A DNA stretch of 64,000 bases from Erythrobacter donghaensis (GTDB lineage Bacteria; Pseudomonadota; Alphaproteobacteria; Sphingomonadales; Sphingomonadaceae): positions 434,001 through 498,000 of the forward strand of contig NZ_MUYG01000011.1 in NCBI RefSeq assembly GCF_002155425.1, in the 5' to 3' direction. The notes beneath the pieces were generated by a model that saw only the letters and a program-made list of their open reading frames with translations, had not been told where the DNA came from and ran no database searches. Below are positions 1 through 9,830 of this stretch, in pieces. Numbering within the stretch: the first letter of the stretch is position 1; each line of letters opens with the position of its first letter. Made by a program: the position numbers and the translations under genes.

Positions 1-725
1 AGGTGTGCGCGACGGTCGATACGGGTGCTTCACACACCGTGATCAGTATCGAATTGGCGGCGCGCTTGCGGCTCGACAAGCTCCTTTTCTTGAACGGGGT
101 GGAGACACCGTCTGTCGACATTTCAGGCTATCTCACATCGCCGGTTGAAGTCGAAGTTCCCTCGCAATTTCGTTATACAGGATCATTGATAGCAACGCCT
201 TGGCCTGAATTGATCTGTGAACCGGGGCTAAAGCTTGAGCTGATTCTCGGCATGACGGCATTCAAGTCGATGACGGTTTTCGTAGACCATCCCAAGAAGC
301 GCATCGCGTTTCTGCCGAGCGGACGCCTCAAGCCTATTGAAAAACCGCATATTAAGATTCCTTGGATCGACAACAGGATCGCCGGAATGCTGGAAGGGCA
401 GACCGTCAGCATGATGCTGGACACGGGCGTGAACGAGCCGATGTTGGTGAAGGATGGTGCTTGGGACACTTATTTTGCCGGCAAGGCCGTTGTGGCAGCC
501 GAACCGATCCGCACTGCTGGCGGGGTCATTACCGAAACGGTCAAGATCGAAGATGCCAACCTTGCCATCGAGCGTGCAACGATCACGGCGCGCGCTCTGC
601 GGTATCCCGACACGGATTGGGCGACGCCGGTAGTTCTGGGCTACGCGTTCTTTACGCAGTACCCGTTCATCTTCGACGCCACAGGACAAGCGATTTATAT
701 GCTCCCCAATGATACCGACAAATGA
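1..725 (+). CDS. Retropepsin-like aspartyl protease domain protein, 5' end cut by window
   Basis: The reading frame is open from the first bases and enters straight into an aspartyl-protease motif (DTGAS, near visible residue 7), so the true start and any signal peptide lie before the window. A second similar motif, DTGVN, lies near residue 140, suggesting two retropepsin-like halves in one chain. Proteins of this type are often exported and of unknown substrate; protease activity is not shown here. The stop codon overlaps the start of the next gene (ATGA), so the two are probably co-transcribed and translationally coupled. The DTG motif is seen directly; the function is family inference. Confidence 0.7.
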   Translation, partial: VCATVDTGASHTVISIELAARLRLDKLLFLNGVETPSVDISGYLTSPVEVEVPSQFRYTGSLIATPWPELICEPGLKLELILGMTAFKSMTVFVDHPKKRIAFLPSGRLKPIEKPHIKIPWIDNRIAGMLEGQTVSMMLDTGVNEPMLVKDGAWDTYFAGKAVVAAEPIRTAGGVITETVKIEDANLAIERATITARALRYPDTDWATPVVLGYAFFTQYPFIFDATGQAIYMLPNDTDK

Positions 726-1462
726 CCGACCCCCTCGACTTCACCGGCCGCCGCGTTCTCGTCATCGGAGGATCGTCGGGGATCGGGAATGGCATTGCCC
801 ACGGCTTCCGCCAGCGCGGCGCGGATGTGACCGTCACGGGCACGCGGCCCGATGCGGGGGACTATCTCGAGGCCGAGGACTCTGATTTCACAGGGCTCGA
901 CTACCGCCAGCTCGACCTGACCGACAGGCTCGCGGCCGACCGGCTGGCGGGGTTGGTCGCGCCCTTCGATGTCATTGTCCAGTCGCAGGGCGCGGTGCGG
1001 TACAAGCGGGCCGAATTCACTCGCGAGGGGTGGGATTCGGTGGTCGACGTCAACCTCAATTCGGTGATGGACGTCGCCCGCGCCTTCCACGCCGGGTTGG
1101 CCGAGACGCGAGGGGTGATGATCATCGTCTCCAGCGTCGCCGCGTTCAAATCGACCATCGGCACGCCCGCCTATGCTGCCTCCAAGGCGGGCGCGGCGAG
1201 CCTTACCAAGACGCTGGGCGAGGCCTGGGCGCGCGACGGTATCCGCGTCAACGGCATCGCGCCGGGGCTGGTGCCGACCAAGCTTACCAGCGTCACCACC
1301 GACCATCCCGAACGCCTGGAAGCCAGCCTCAGGGCGATCCCCCTGCGCCGCATGGGCACGCCCGAGGACATGGCGGGCGCGGCGCTGTTCCTCGCCTCGC
1401 CGCTCGCCGCGTACATCATCGGACAGACGCTGGTGGTGGATGGCGGACTGACGCTGTCCTGA
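722..1462 (+). CDS. SDR family NAD(P)-dependent oxidoreductase
   Basis: A 246-residue short-chain dehydrogenase/reductase of classical length. The N-terminal Rossmann motif GGSSGIG (residues 16-22) binds NAD(P), and the active-site YAASK puts the catalytic Tyr at 151 and Lys at 155, preceded by a Ser-rich segment VSSVAA. The C-terminal IIGQTLVVDGG is the usual SDR ending. It starts inside the stop codon of the upstream retropepsin-like gene. The substrate cannot be told from sequence. This gene is distinct from the xylose dehydrogenase near 52 kb. Confidence 0.88.
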   Translation: MTDPLDFTGRRVLVIGGSSGIGNGIAHGFRQRGADVTVTGTRPDAGDYLEAEDSDFTGLDYRQLDLTDRLAADRLAGLVAPFDVIVQSQGAVRYKRAEFTREGWDSVVDVNLNSVMDVARAFHAGLAETRGVMIIVSSVAAFKSTIGTPAYAASKAGAASLTKTLGEAWARDGIRVNGIAPGLVPTKLTSVTTDHPERLEASLRAIPLRRMGTPEDMAGAALFLASPLAAYIIGQTLVVDGGLTLS

Positions 1463-1557
1463 GGCCCTCGCAAGGATTGCGACTCCCGCCTGTAATCCCG
1501 TCATAAACGCGTCACACACCTGCGCCACTCCCCCTTGGCAATCGGGGCAAGCAGCGC

Positions 1558-2232
1558 ATGGATGTCGTCAATATCTTCCTGACCGGCGAACTGGGCGAGA
1601 GCCTTGATGATTTCGTGCACGATCAGCGCCGCTTCACCTTTGACAGGCTGGGCGCGGAAGGCCCGCGGCGGCTGGTCGAGGGGCCGATGTGGGCCTTTGT
1701 CGACTGGGTGATGCCCGACCTCGCAGGCCTCGAAATGTGCCGCCGCTTGCGCGCCGATCCGCGCACCGCTGACGCTCATGTTACCATGGTGCTGGAAGAG
1801 GACGACGCTGAGGATCGCCGCCGGGCGCTGAGGGCCGGGGCCGACGATTACGTGATCGGGCCGCTCACCCGCACCGCCGTGCTCGACCGCGTGCTGGCGC
1901 TGCAATCGCGCGGGCTGGAGCGTCACGCGACCCAGCGGTTTGAAATGGGCGCGCTCACCATCGACATGGCAGCGTTGCAGGCGCGCTGGGCGGGCGAGCC
2001 GATCACTTTGCGCCCCAACGAATTCCGGCTGCTGCGTTTCCTCGCCGAAAACCCCAACCGCGTGCTGACCCGCGAGGACCTGATCAACGGCCTCGGCAAG
2101 CGCGAACCGCCGATCGACGAGCGCACGGTGGACGTGTGGATCGGCCGGTTGCGCCGCGCGATCAAGGCCGCAGGCGGCGGCAACCCGCTGCGCACCGTCC
2201 GCTCGCTGGGCTATGTCTTCGATCTGGGGTGA
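1558..2232 (+). CDS. OmpR/PhoB-type response regulator with degenerate receiver
   Basis: 224 residues. The N-terminal half is a receiver-like domain with the phospho-acceptor motif VDWVMPDL (Asp49) and a normal ADDYVIGPL segment near its end. The acidic pair that usually follows the first beta strand is not obvious: the N-terminus reads MDVVNIFLTG. The C-terminal half (about 125-224) is a winged-helix DNA-binding domain with TLRPNEFRLLRFLAENPNRV and a typical VDVWIGRLRRAI recognition region. No sensor kinase gene is adjacent, so this is an orphan regulator in this window. It is convergent with the sulfate-permease-like gene. Confidence 0.85.
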   Translation: MDVVNIFLTGELGESLDDFVHDQRRFTFDRLGAEGPRRLVEGPMWAFVDWVMPDLAGLEMCRRLRADPRTADAHVTMVLEEDDAEDRRRALRAGADDYVIGPLTRTAVLDRVLALQSRGLERHATQRFEMGALTIDMAALQARWAGEPITLRPNEFRLLRFLAENPNRVLTREDLINGLGKREPPIDERTVDVWIGRLRRAIKAAGGGNPLRTVRSLGYVFDLG

Positions 2233-2466
2233 GGGGGCGGCCTGAAGGCGCCCTTAAGCGTTACAAAGCGGACACCGTGTCCGCTTATGTGCCTGCCGAG
2301 TTTCCCTGATTTTTCAGACAGCAAGACTGGCATTCATCAAGCGGACGGACAGGGGGGGAGGGGGCTTGTTCGACCCCGGCGGTCCCGCGACCACCCTGAC
2401 AGCGATGGGAAAGAGCAAGCCCTGACGATAGCGGCGGGAAGACGCGTAGGAAATGTCGGCAAGGGC

Positions 2467-3972
2467 CTAGTGAGGGCTCACCCCCAGCTCGAACCCGGTC
2501 TTGTCGTGCAGCGCGAACTTGTCGACGATGTCGGCGCTGGCGCGGTTGTAGCCCACCACCTCCACATTGCGCCCGTCGCGCCGCAATCTGGCGACGATCT
2601 TGTCGAGCGCCGCAACGCCCGAGATGTCCCAGAAATGCGCCCCCGTCATGTCGATGGCGACATTGGGCGCGGTTTCCGGCACGTCCATCGCGGCCACGAA
2701 CCGCTCGACCGAAGCGAAGAAGATCTGGCCTCTGACCCGGTAATGCGCGGTCTGCCCGTCCTCCGACAGCGTCCGCTCCACCCCGAACATCCGCTGCACC
2801 TTGCCGGCAAAGAAGATGCCCGACAACAGCACGCCCGCCAGCACGCCCAGCGAAAGGTCATGCGTGCCCACCACCACCGCGACCGTGGTCAGCATGACGA
2901 CCGACGAAGGCCACGGATGGCGCCGCAGGTTGGGGATCGAATTCCAGCTGAAGGTGCTGATCGACACCATGATCATGATCGCCACCAACGCGGGCATCGG
3001 CACCTGTCCCACGTAGGGGCCAAGCACGGCGAGCAGAAACATCAGGAACGCGCCTGCGGTGAAGGTCGAAAGTCGCCCGCGCCCGCCCGAGGTGACGTTG
3101 ATCACCGATTGCCCGATCATCGCGCAGCCGCCCATGCCGCCGACCAGCGCAGCGGCGATATTGGCGGTGCCTTGCCCGGCGCATTCGCGGCGCTTGTCGC
3201 TGCCCGTTTCGGTCATGTCGTCGACGATCTGTGCGGTCAGCAGCGATTCGAGCAGGCCGACCGCGGCCATCGCCGCCGAGTAGGGCGCGATGATCCGCAG
3301 CGTTTCCCAGGTCAGCGGCACATCGGGCCAGACCAGACTGGGCAGACCTTCGGGCAGATTGCCCATGTCGGCGACGGTGTTGACCGGCGCACCTGTTCCA
3401 ACCGCAAGGATGGTCAGCACGATGATCGCCACCAGCGGCGGTGGGACCGCCGTGGTCAGACGCGGCAGCAGGTAGATGATCGCCAGCCCGCCTGCGACCA
3501 TCGCATAGGCCTGCCACGTCACGCCTGTCAGCTGCGGCAGCTGCGCCATGAAGATCAGGATGGCGAGCGCATTGACGAAGCCGGTGATGACCGAGCGTGA
3601 TACGAACTGCATCACCAGATTGAGCCGCAGCAAGCCCGCTGCGATCTGCATGATCCCCATCAGGATCGTCGCGGCAAACAGGTATCCGACGCCATGATCG
3701 CGCACCAGCGGCACCACCAGCACCGCCACCGCGGCGGTCGCGGCCGAGATCATGCCGGGACGACCGCCCGTGAAGGAAATCACGATCGCGATGGCGACCG
3801 AGGCATAAAGCCCGACGCGCGGATCGACTCCGGCGATGATCGAAAAGCCGATCGCCTCGGGGATCAGCGCAAGGGCAACAACGATCCCCGCGAGAATGTC
3901 AGCCCGAGGGTTCGAGAGCCAATCGCGGCGAAGCGTGGCGGCAAATGTCATGATGAAGTCCAGATCGGTCAT
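2467..3972 (-). CDS. SulP family inorganic anion transporter with STAS domain
   Basis: 501 residues. Roughly residues 20-390 form a run of hydrophobic helices typical of SulP/SLC26 carriers (for example [20 protein letters not shown]), followed by a cytoplasmic STAS domain (about 410-490) containing [20 protein letters not shown]. SulP proteins move sulfate, bicarbonate or other anions across the inner membrane; the substrate cannot be assigned from sequence. The gene is on the same strand as the desaturase upstream, with a 188-bp gap. Length and domain order are normal for the family. Confidence 0.9.
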   Translation of the reverse strand: MTDLDFIMTFAATLRRDWLSNPRADILAGIVVALALIPEAIGFSIIAGVDPRVGLYASVAIAIVISFTGGRPGMISAATAAVAVLVVPLVRDHGVGYLFAATILMGIMQIAAGLLRLNLVMQFVSRSVITGFVNALAILIFMAQLPQLTGVTWQAYAMVAGGLAIIYLLPRLTTAVPPPLVAIIVLTILAVGTGAPVNTVADMGNLPEGLPSLVWPDVPLTWETLRIIAPYSAAMAAVGLLESLLTAQIVDDMTETGSDKRRECAGQGTANIAAALVGGMGGCAMIGQSVINVTSGGRGRLSTFTAGAFLMFLLAVLGPYVGQVPMPALVAIMIMVSISTFSWNSIPNLRRHPWPSSVVMLTTVAVVVGTHDLSLGVLAGVLLSGIFFAGKVQRMFGVERTLSEDGQTAHYRVRGQIFFASVERFVAAMDVPETAPNVAIDMTGAHFWDISGVAALDKIVARLRRDGRNVEVVGYNRASADIVDKFALHDKTGFELGVSPH

Positions 3973-4160
3973 CGGCAGGATGCTGCCGGATTGTCCCGGG
4001 GATAGGCGCCGGGCCGAGCCACCCGCGAATGCGCGGGTCCGTCGATGCGGGCGCTATGGGCACAGGCGCGCAGAAACACAAGCCTCAGGCGCGGTGGCAG
4101 AAACCCGCCTGTCTGCCGGTTTTTGCTCCGTAAGGGTCAAAGCCGCGTGTCGGCCTCGGA

Positions 4161-5186
4161 TTATCGCCCGGCGGCTTCCCGGAAGGTGACCAGCCTGCGC
4201 GCGTCCTCGTCCCACAGGGCAAGCATCAGGGGGCGCAAGGTCTGGGGCACGGTGAAACGGTTGATCTGTCGCAGCTCGGGAAAGGCGCGCAGCACCTCCG
4301 GCAGGCGGTAGAAGGGGATCCGGCTCATCAGATGGTGAACGTGGTGGATGCCGATATTGCCGGTGAACCAGCGCAGCGGCTGCGCGAGGTCGAGATGGGA
4401 GCTTCCGCGAAACGCCGCTTCGTGAAACGACCAGTCCGGGCGCTTGTCCCAATGGGCATTTTCGAACTGGTGCTGGATGTAGAACAGCCACACCCCCGTC
4501 GAGGCGGCGATCAGCAAGGTCGGGATCACGACCAGCGTCGTCGTGACGAGGCCGAACAGGTAAATCAGGCCGCCCAGCACGACAGCCGTTGCGACATTGG
4601 TGGCAAGCGCGCTGACCCAGTATTTCGATCCGGCCCGCATCAGGCCGATTGGCAGCCGGTGGCGGAGGAGAAACAGGTAGGCAGGGCCGATGCCGAGCAG
4701 CACGATCGGATGGCGATAGGCGCGGTAGAACAGCCGCTTCATCGGGCTGAGTTCGCGGAACTCCTTGACGGTCAAGGTATCGACATCGCCAAATCCGCGC
4801 GCGTCCAGATTGCCGGTATTGGCATGATGCAGGGTGTGCGAGCGGCTCCAGCAATCATAGGGCGTGAAGGTCAGCACCCCGAGCACGCGACCGGTCCAGT
4901 CATTGCCCGTCCGCTTGCGGAAAAAGGCACCGTGCCCGCAATCATGCTGGATGATGAAGGTCCGCAGCAAGAGCAGGCCCGCCACAGGGGTGAGGATGAG
5001 CGCCGCAGCATAGCCCCGGTCGACCGCGACAAGCATCACCACGATAACGGCGACGAAGGGAACCAGCGTCGTCGCCAGCTCCCAGATGCTTCTTCCTGCG
5101 TGCGGCATGGAGAATTGTTTCAGCGCTGCGATCAGCTTGCGCGGCTCCAGCTCGGTTGAAGCTGGCGTAATATTTTGATGTAGCAA
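4161..5186 (-). CDS. Membrane fatty acid desaturase
   Basis: The three histidine boxes of acyl-lipid desaturases are present: HDCGH, HTLHH and HVHHL. Between them lie hydrophobic segments for an inner-membrane enzyme with a di-iron centre. It probably introduces a double bond into membrane fatty acids (delta-12 or omega-3-like group by motif style, regioselectivity unknown). The frame is open up to an ATG at 5291, but that ATG lies in the terminator hairpin of the next gene, so I prefer an in-frame TTG at 5186 (341 residues). A start further in, at the Met of MPHAGRS, is also possible. The exact start is uncertain; the family is not. Confidence 0.85.
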   Translation of the reverse strand: MLHQNITPASTELEPRKLIAALKQFSMPHAGRSIWELATTLVPFVAVIVVMLVAVDRGYAAALILTPVAGLLLLRTFIIQHDCGHGAFFRKRTGNDWTGRVLGVLTFTPYDCWSRSHTLHHANTGNLDARGFGDVDTLTVKEFRELSPMKRLFYRAYRHPIVLLGIGPAYLFLLRHRLPIGLMRAGSKYWVSALATNVATAVVLGGLIYLFGLVTTTLVVIPTLLIAASTGVWLFYIQHQFENAHWDKRPDWSFHEAAFRGSSHLDLAQPLRWFTGNIGIHHVHHLMSRIPFYRLPEVLRAFPELRQINRFTVPQTLRPLMLALWDEDARRLVTFREAAGR

Positions 5187-5289
5187 TGATTTTCTTTTCG
5201 GAACGATAGATTGGCAAACAGAGTGGCAGCATAAGCGGCCATGCGCAACTCGATAAGGCACGCTCAGGGCGGACAACCCCCCGCCAGAC

Positions 5290-5324
5290 AAAAAAGGCCG
5301 CCCCCGTGAAGGAGCGGCCCTTTT
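5290..5324 (-). terminator. Rho-independent terminator of the TonB receptor gene
   Basis: On the minus strand a GC-rich stem (GGCCGCTCC with GGGGCGGCC, one mismatch) with loop TTCACG is followed by a T run (complement of 5291-5295). It lies about 20 bp past the stop of the receptor gene. The plus strand also has TTTT after the stem, so it could work in both directions. Confidence 0.75.
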
Positions 5325-5343
5325 GCGTGTATGGCGCTGTGTC

Positions 5344-8052
5344 TTAAAATTCCGCCTTCACCCCGATCGAGAAGCTGGTGCCGACGTCGAAGGTGTTGAT
5401 CTCCGCGCGGTTGGCGCCGAGCTGCTGGAACTCGAAATTGTCGCGGCCGAAGATGTTGCGCACCTCGAAGCTCAGCTCCAGCGGCAGGCCGCCCAGCTTC
5501 ACTTCCGAGCGCCCGACCAGATCGACCGTCAGGCCCGGGTCTTCCACCACGTCCGGCAGCGCCCCGCCGCGCAGGGTCACGCGCTCGCTGGCGTAGTTGA
5601 ACAGCACGGTGAGCTGCTGCACCTTGTCGAGATCCTCGATTCCCAGCGACAGGTTGGCGACGTGATCCGACTGGCCCACCAGCGGCGCGCCATCGTCGAA
5701 CAGCTGGCTCGCCAGCTGGCCGGTCGCGCCCGGGATGGGGGCGAGGTCCGCCGCGCCGACCGAAATCGACGACTGGGTGTAGGTGTAGTTGGCGATCACC
5801 AGGAACTGCTTGGTCTCGAAGAACCCACCCCAATTGGCGAGGTCGATCCCGTAAGCGAGATCGAGCTCGGCCCCGTAAAGCTCGGCTGAGGGTGCGTTGG
5901 CGTAGCTCGTTTCGATGATGCCCGGCGCGGTGATCAGGAAGTTTTCGATCGGGTTGTCGATCTTCTTGTAGAAGCCCGCGAGGCTGACCTTGCTCGGCCC
6001 GCCAAGGTAATATTCGGCGCGCGCTTCGACGTTGATCAGCTCGCTGTCCTGCAGGAAGGGGTTGCCGCGGAAACGGCGGTTCGATTCCGGATCGAAATAG
6101 GTCTGCTCCACCAGCTCGCGGAACTGCGGGCGGGCGATGGTCTGCGATGCGGCGAGGCGCAGTTGCAGATCGTCGATCACCTCCCAGGTGATGGTCGCCG
6201 AGGGCAGGAAGTAGTCGTTGGCGATCCGGGTCGGGTTGGCAAGGTTGGTGCCGCCGAAGGTCGGATCGGGCGCGGCCAGCTGCAGCGCGTCCTCGTAGCG
6301 CACGCCCGCTTCGAGGCTGAGCCGGTCGGTCGGGCGATAGCGCGCAAGGCCATAGCCCGCGTGGATCGTCAGCGCTGCGTCGAACACCGGGAAGGGCGTC
6401 GGGTCGGAGACGGTCACGTTGAACAGCCCGTTGCCCTGCGCATCGGTTGCCAGCACCGCGCCGTTGATGATGTCGCCCGGACGCCGCAGGCCCAGCGCAC
6501 GCAGCGCGGTGGTGAGCTCGGCGGAAGAGCCGACGAGCGGGCGGATGATGAAGCTGATCGAGCGGCGGGTGGTGTCCGAATAGGCATAGCCCGCGGTCAG
6601 CGAGAGATTGTCGGTGACATCGAAGCTGACGTCCGCCCCGCCATACCACAGCTCTTCGCGAAGGTCTTCGAAGCCGACCTGAATCCGCTCGGTCCCGCCC
6701 ACCAGCGCGCCGACATCGACCACGAACTTGTCGCCGAACGGGTCGCCGGGGATGTTGGTGCGGATATAGGGGACGATCGCGTTGTAGGGCGCCTCGCGAT
6801 CGGTGCGGGCATAGCCGCCGCGCAGGTCGATATCGAACCTGTCGAAATCGAATTCGGCGACGATCTGCGAATCCATCAGCTGGCGTTCGAACCAGCCGGT
6901 CTGCTGGGTCTGGAAATCGAAGGGCCGCGCGACATCGGTGAAGCTGTCGGTGCCCTGCGCCAGCCGCGCGGTCTTGAGGGTGTCGCGGATGTAGAGGTTG
7001 GTCCAGCGGATCGTGTGTTCGCCGATGTCGAGCCCGAAGGCCAGCATCCCGTTCACCAGCACCTTGTTGTCGGTGATGAAGTTCTGCGAATCGAACAGGA
7101 TCTGCCCGGCTTCCGCGTCGCCGAACTGCTGGCTGGTGACATTGCGGTTGCGCCAGGTGTTGGTGATCCCGGCGGTGGCGATGATGCCGAGGTAATTGCC
7201 GTCACCCACCTCGAACGAGGCCCCGCCGGTGAGGTTGGCGGAGAAGTTCATCGGCAGAACGTCGTTCTTCTGCAAGGTCACGAGGTTCAGCGGCATGATC
7301 TGCCCGGCCAGCTGGCGCTGCACATCGGCTGGCGCATCGTTGATGCGGGTGCCGCTGCCGATCAGGCCTTGCAGCGCGCTGGGGAAGTCGCGGTTGCCAT
7401 TGTCGAAGCCGAAGGTGTCATAGCGGCTGCCGAAATAGGTCAGGCCGTTCTGGAAGGTCGTTTCGGTATCGCCGCTGCCGCCGACGCTGAGCGTGAGGAA
7501 ATCCTCCGACGGGATCGCCTTGGTGGTGAGGTTGATCACCCCGCCGCCGAATTCGCCCGGGAAGTTGGCCGAATAGGTCTTCTGCACCAGCGACGAGGCA
7601 ATCACGCTGGTGGGGAAGATGTCGAGCGGGACGACGCGGCTGAGCGGTTCGGGGCTGGGCAGCGGCAGGCCGTTGAGCAGCGCGAGCGAATAGCGATCGC
7701 CCAGACCACGCACGAAGACGCGGCCATTGCCGACCAGCGACAGGCCCGACACGCGCGACAATGCGCCCGCGATGTCGCCTTCGCCGGTGCGGGCGATGTC
7801 GGCTTCCGACAAGACGCTCAGCACCTGGCCCGAAGACCGCGCCGGATCGCGGCTGCGACGGCCGGTTACGATGATCCCGCCGCCGGGGACGGAGATGTCG
7901 GTCTCCTGCAAGTCTTCCGCCGGGAGTTCGTCCTCCGCCGTCTCGCTGATGGCCTCATCCTCCTGCGGCGCCTCTTGCGCGTTGAGGACAGACGGCAAGG
8001 TCAGCGACGTGGTGAGAAGCAGCAGGCCTGCCAGGCGCGTGCCGGTCGACAT
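5344..8052 (-). CDS. TonB-dependent outer-membrane receptor
   Basis: 902 residues with a signal peptide (hydrophobic LAGLLLLTTSLTLP, cut after LNA). A plug domain follows with a TonB-box-like GGIIVTGRRS near residue 60 and a conserved stretch VFVRGLGDRYSLALLNGLPL, then a long beta barrel ending in Phe, as usual for outer-membrane proteins. The gene follows the lipoprotein gene at 8151-9716 with a 98-bp gap on the same strand, so the two probably form one operon and one uptake system. The nutrient is unknown. A Pho-box-like repeat upstream of the lipoprotein hints at phosphorus compounds, but this is inference. Confidence 0.93.
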   Translation of the reverse strand: MSTGTRLAGLLLLTTSLTLPSVLNAQEAPQEDEAISETAEDELPAEDLQETDISVPGGGIIVTGRRSRDPARSSGQVLSVLSEADIARTGEGDIAGALSRVSGLSLVGNGRVFVRGLGDRYSLALLNGLPLPSPEPLSRVVPLDIFPTSVIASSLVQKTYSANFPGEFGGGVINLTTKAIPSEDFLTLSVGGSGDTETTFQNGLTYFGSRYDTFGFDNGNRDFPSALQGLIGSGTRINDAPADVQRQLAGQIMPLNLVTLQKNDVLPMNFSANLTGGASFEVGDGNYLGIIATAGITNTWRNRNVTSQQFGDAEAGQILFDSQNFITDNKVLVNGMLAFGLDIGEHTIRWTNLYIRDTLKTARLAQGTDSFTDVARPFDFQTQQTGWFERQLMDSQIVAEFDFDRFDIDLRGGYARTDREAPYNAIVPYIRTNIPGDPFGDKFVVDVGALVGGTERIQVGFEDLREELWYGGADVSFDVTDNLSLTAGYAYSDTTRRSISFIIRPLVGSSAELTTALRALGLRRPGDIINGAVLATDAQGNGLFNVTVSDPTPFPVFDAALTIHAGYGLARYRPTDRLSLEAGVRYEDALQLAAPDPTFGGTNLANPTRIANDYFLPSATITWEVIDDLQLRLAASQTIARPQFRELVEQTYFDPESNRRFRGNPFLQDSELINVEARAEYYLGGPSKVSLAGFYKKIDNPIENFLITAPGIIETSYANAPSAELYGAELDLAYGIDLANWGGFFETKQFLVIANYTYTQSSISVGAADLAPIPGATGQLASQLFDDGAPLVGQSDHVANLSLGIEDLDKVQQLTVLFNYASERVTLRGGALPDVVEDPGLTVDLVGRSEVKLGGLPLELSFEVRNIFGRDNFEFQQLGANRAEINTFDVGTSFSIGVKAEF

Positions 8053-8150
8053 AGTGAGGACCCCCTCGGGAATAAATCAGTCTGGATGCGAAAATGGGGG
8101 AGGCGCTGCAATGAAGCGGCGTCTCCCCCGTTGGTCGAAAAGATCGCCGC

Positions 8151-9716
8151 TTAGACCGGGTAGACCGGCAGCGAGATGCAGGCCCCGGTGCTGCTGCCGA
8201 AGTTCTGGATCGACGAATTGCAGGTCCAGTTGCCGAACGTGGTGGTCAGCGCCGCCGCGTTCTGGACCGCGCCGATATAGGTGCGGGTCGGGAAGAACAT
8301 TGAGCGGCCATTGGCGTTGAAGGCGGTGCGCCCGGTCTCGCCCGTGCCGTTGACCACATTATTGGTCAGCGTGATGGCGAAGGCGAAGTTGTTGTTGGTG
8401 CCTGCGTTGATCGCCGCCGCCACATCGGCGTTGGAGTTGCCGCCGCCGCCGCGGATCGGATCGACCGCCGGGCAATCGCCGACCACCGAGTCCACCCCGA
8501 TCAGCGCCGCCAGCGTGGTGGGCTCGTCGATCTGGAAGCAATGGCTGTTGCCGGAATTGATCACGCCGTTGGTGAGGCCAAGCGCCGCGCCGCCGCGGGC
8601 CTGAATCACCTGCGGCGAACCATCGCGCTGCACGAAGGTGAAGTTGTTCACCTGCAGGCGGGTCTGGGGGATCGCATTCGAAGGCGTGCGGTCGGCGACG
8701 TTGGGCGAATCGAGTTCGATCAGACGGTCGCCGGTGGTCGAACGCTGCACCGCGATCATGGTGTCGACATTGACGATCGCGCCGGTGTCGACATCGAGCG
8801 AATCGTCCGATGCGCCGATGATCGCCATGTTGCGGACGTTGAACCCGCCGCCGAAGAATTCGACGCCGTCATCCGAGCTGTTGAACGAGACGAGGTTTTC
8901 GATCGTGGTGCCCGAACCCGCGCCGCCGGTGGTCAGCGACTGGAGTTCGTTGTTGGGCGCCAGTTCGAAGCCCGAGAAGCGGATCTGGTTGAAGCGGAAC
9001 GAGCCCGAGCTGTCGGCGGCATTAGCACCGCCGAACGGGGTGGCGATCGCCGCGCCTTCGAGGCGGCCTTCGCAGGTCGGGTTGGCGTTCGGCGCGGCGG
9101 AGGTGTTAAACACCCCGCTCGAGCAATCCGACACCGGCGCGCGGCCGAGCAGCACGACGCCGCCCCACTGCTGCTGGCTGTTGTCGTTGGCCACGCCGAC
9201 GATGTTGTCGCGGCTGGTCCAGATGATCGGGCGATCGGCGGTGCCGTTCGACTGGATCGCGTTGCCGCGGTTGACGACCAGGTAGGAGTCCTGCTGCGCG
9301 AAGAAGATCACGCCCGGCTCGACCGTCAGCGTGACAGTGGTGCCGGTGCTGGAAAAGCCGCGATCCGCGCCGACTTCGACGCGGCCGTTGATCTGGTAAA
9401 CGAGGCCGCGGACATAGGGCAGGGTGTCGCTGGCGGTGAAGCGCGCCGGCAGTTCGCACACACGGTAGGTGCCGGTCGGGCCGGACAGCGTCTGGCGATC
9501 AATCAACCCGCCCGCGGTGGCGATGGTGGGGCAGCCGCCTGCCGGGGTCACGAGCGCCTGCGTGGGCGTCGGGGTCGGGGTCGGGGTCGGCGAGGGCGGC
9601 GGGTTGTTGATGATGATGTCGCCGCCGGTGCCCGGCGAAACGATTTCATCCGCGCCGCAGCCCGCGAGGGCAACCAGGCTGCATCCCATGATCAAGGTGC
9701 GTTGAAGATTTTTCAC
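8151..9716 (-). CDS. Secreted lipoprotein, probable right-handed beta-helix, receptor partner
   Basis: 521 residues from a GTG start at 9716, chosen because AGGGGA lies about 9 bp before it and the N-terminus becomes a lipoprotein signal (KNLQRTLIMGCSLVALAGCG, Cys in the lipobox). A Pro-Thr repeat linker (PTPTPTPT) follows, encoded by a GTCGGG tandem repeat near 9566-9590 on the plus strand. The rest is rich in short beta-type segments (VTLTVEPGVIFFAQQ, NGTADRPIIWTSRDN, GGGFNVRNMAIIG) typical of parallel beta-helix surface proteins. No catalytic motif was recognised. It precedes a TonB receptor gene and is likely its surface-exposed partner. Confidence 0.75.
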   Translation of the reverse strand: MKNLQRTLIMGCSLVALAGCGADEIVSPGTGGDIIINNPPPSPTPTPTPTPTQALVTPAGGCPTIATAGGLIDRQTLSGPTGTYRVCELPARFTASDTLPYVRGLVYQINGRVEVGADRGFSSTGTTVTLTVEPGVIFFAQQDSYLVVNRGNAIQSNGTADRPIIWTSRDNIVGVANDNSQQQWGGVVLLGRAPVSDCSSGVFNTSAAPNANPTCEGRLEGAAIATPFGGANAADSSGSFRFNQIRFSGFELAPNNELQSLTTGGAGSGTTIENLVSFNSSDDGVEFFGGGFNVRNMAIIGASDDSLDVDTGAIVNVDTMIAVQRSTTGDRLIELDSPNVADRTPSNAIPQTRLQVNNFTFVQRDGSPQVIQARGGAALGLTNGVINSGNSHCFQIDEPTTLAALIGVDSVVGDCPAVDPIRGGGGNSNADVAAAINAGTNNNFAFAITLTNNVVNGTGETGRTAFNANGRSMFFPTRTYIGAVQNAAALTTTFGNWTCNSSIQNFGSSTGACISLPVYPV

Positions 9717-9812
9717 GAGCGATGGTCCCCTATTGGTCCGAGAATCGATTGAGGCGCGAAAGCGTTGCGCTGAAGGGTCGCTAGGGGGGCGTCGTGTCAG
9801 AATTCTTGCATC

Positions 9813-9830
9813 ATGACAGTGATGTTGCAG
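9813..9830 (-). promoter_or_regulatory. Pho-box-like direct repeat
   Basis: On the minus strand the sequence reads CTGCAAC-ATCA-CTGTCAT: two 7-bp units 11 bp apart, one matching the PhoB consensus half-site CTGTCAT exactly and the other at 4 of 7. The orientation is the same as the lipoprotein-receptor operon, about 100 bp before its GTG start. A PhoB site is inference; no binding data are available from sequence. Confidence 0.4.

Noticed and set aside
2287-3600. 437-codon plus-strand frame opposite the SulP transporter
   Set aside because: Protein is His/Arg/Asp-rich without any domain; shadow of the well-supported transporter gene.
5187-5291. N-terminal extension of the desaturase from the ATG at 5291
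   Set aside because: The ATG lies in the terminator hairpin of the receptor gene and the added residues (Cys/Ser-rich, no family match) do not resemble desaturases.
6163-8154. 663-codon open frame on the plus strand opposite the TonB receptor
   Set aside because: It is a GC-rich antisense frame with low-complexity Arg/Ala/Gly protein and no ribosome site or known domain; the receptor on the other strand explains the region.
9566-9590. Tandem GTCGGG repeat
   Set aside because: It simply encodes the Pro-Thr linker of the lipoprotein on the other strand; not a regulatory repeat.
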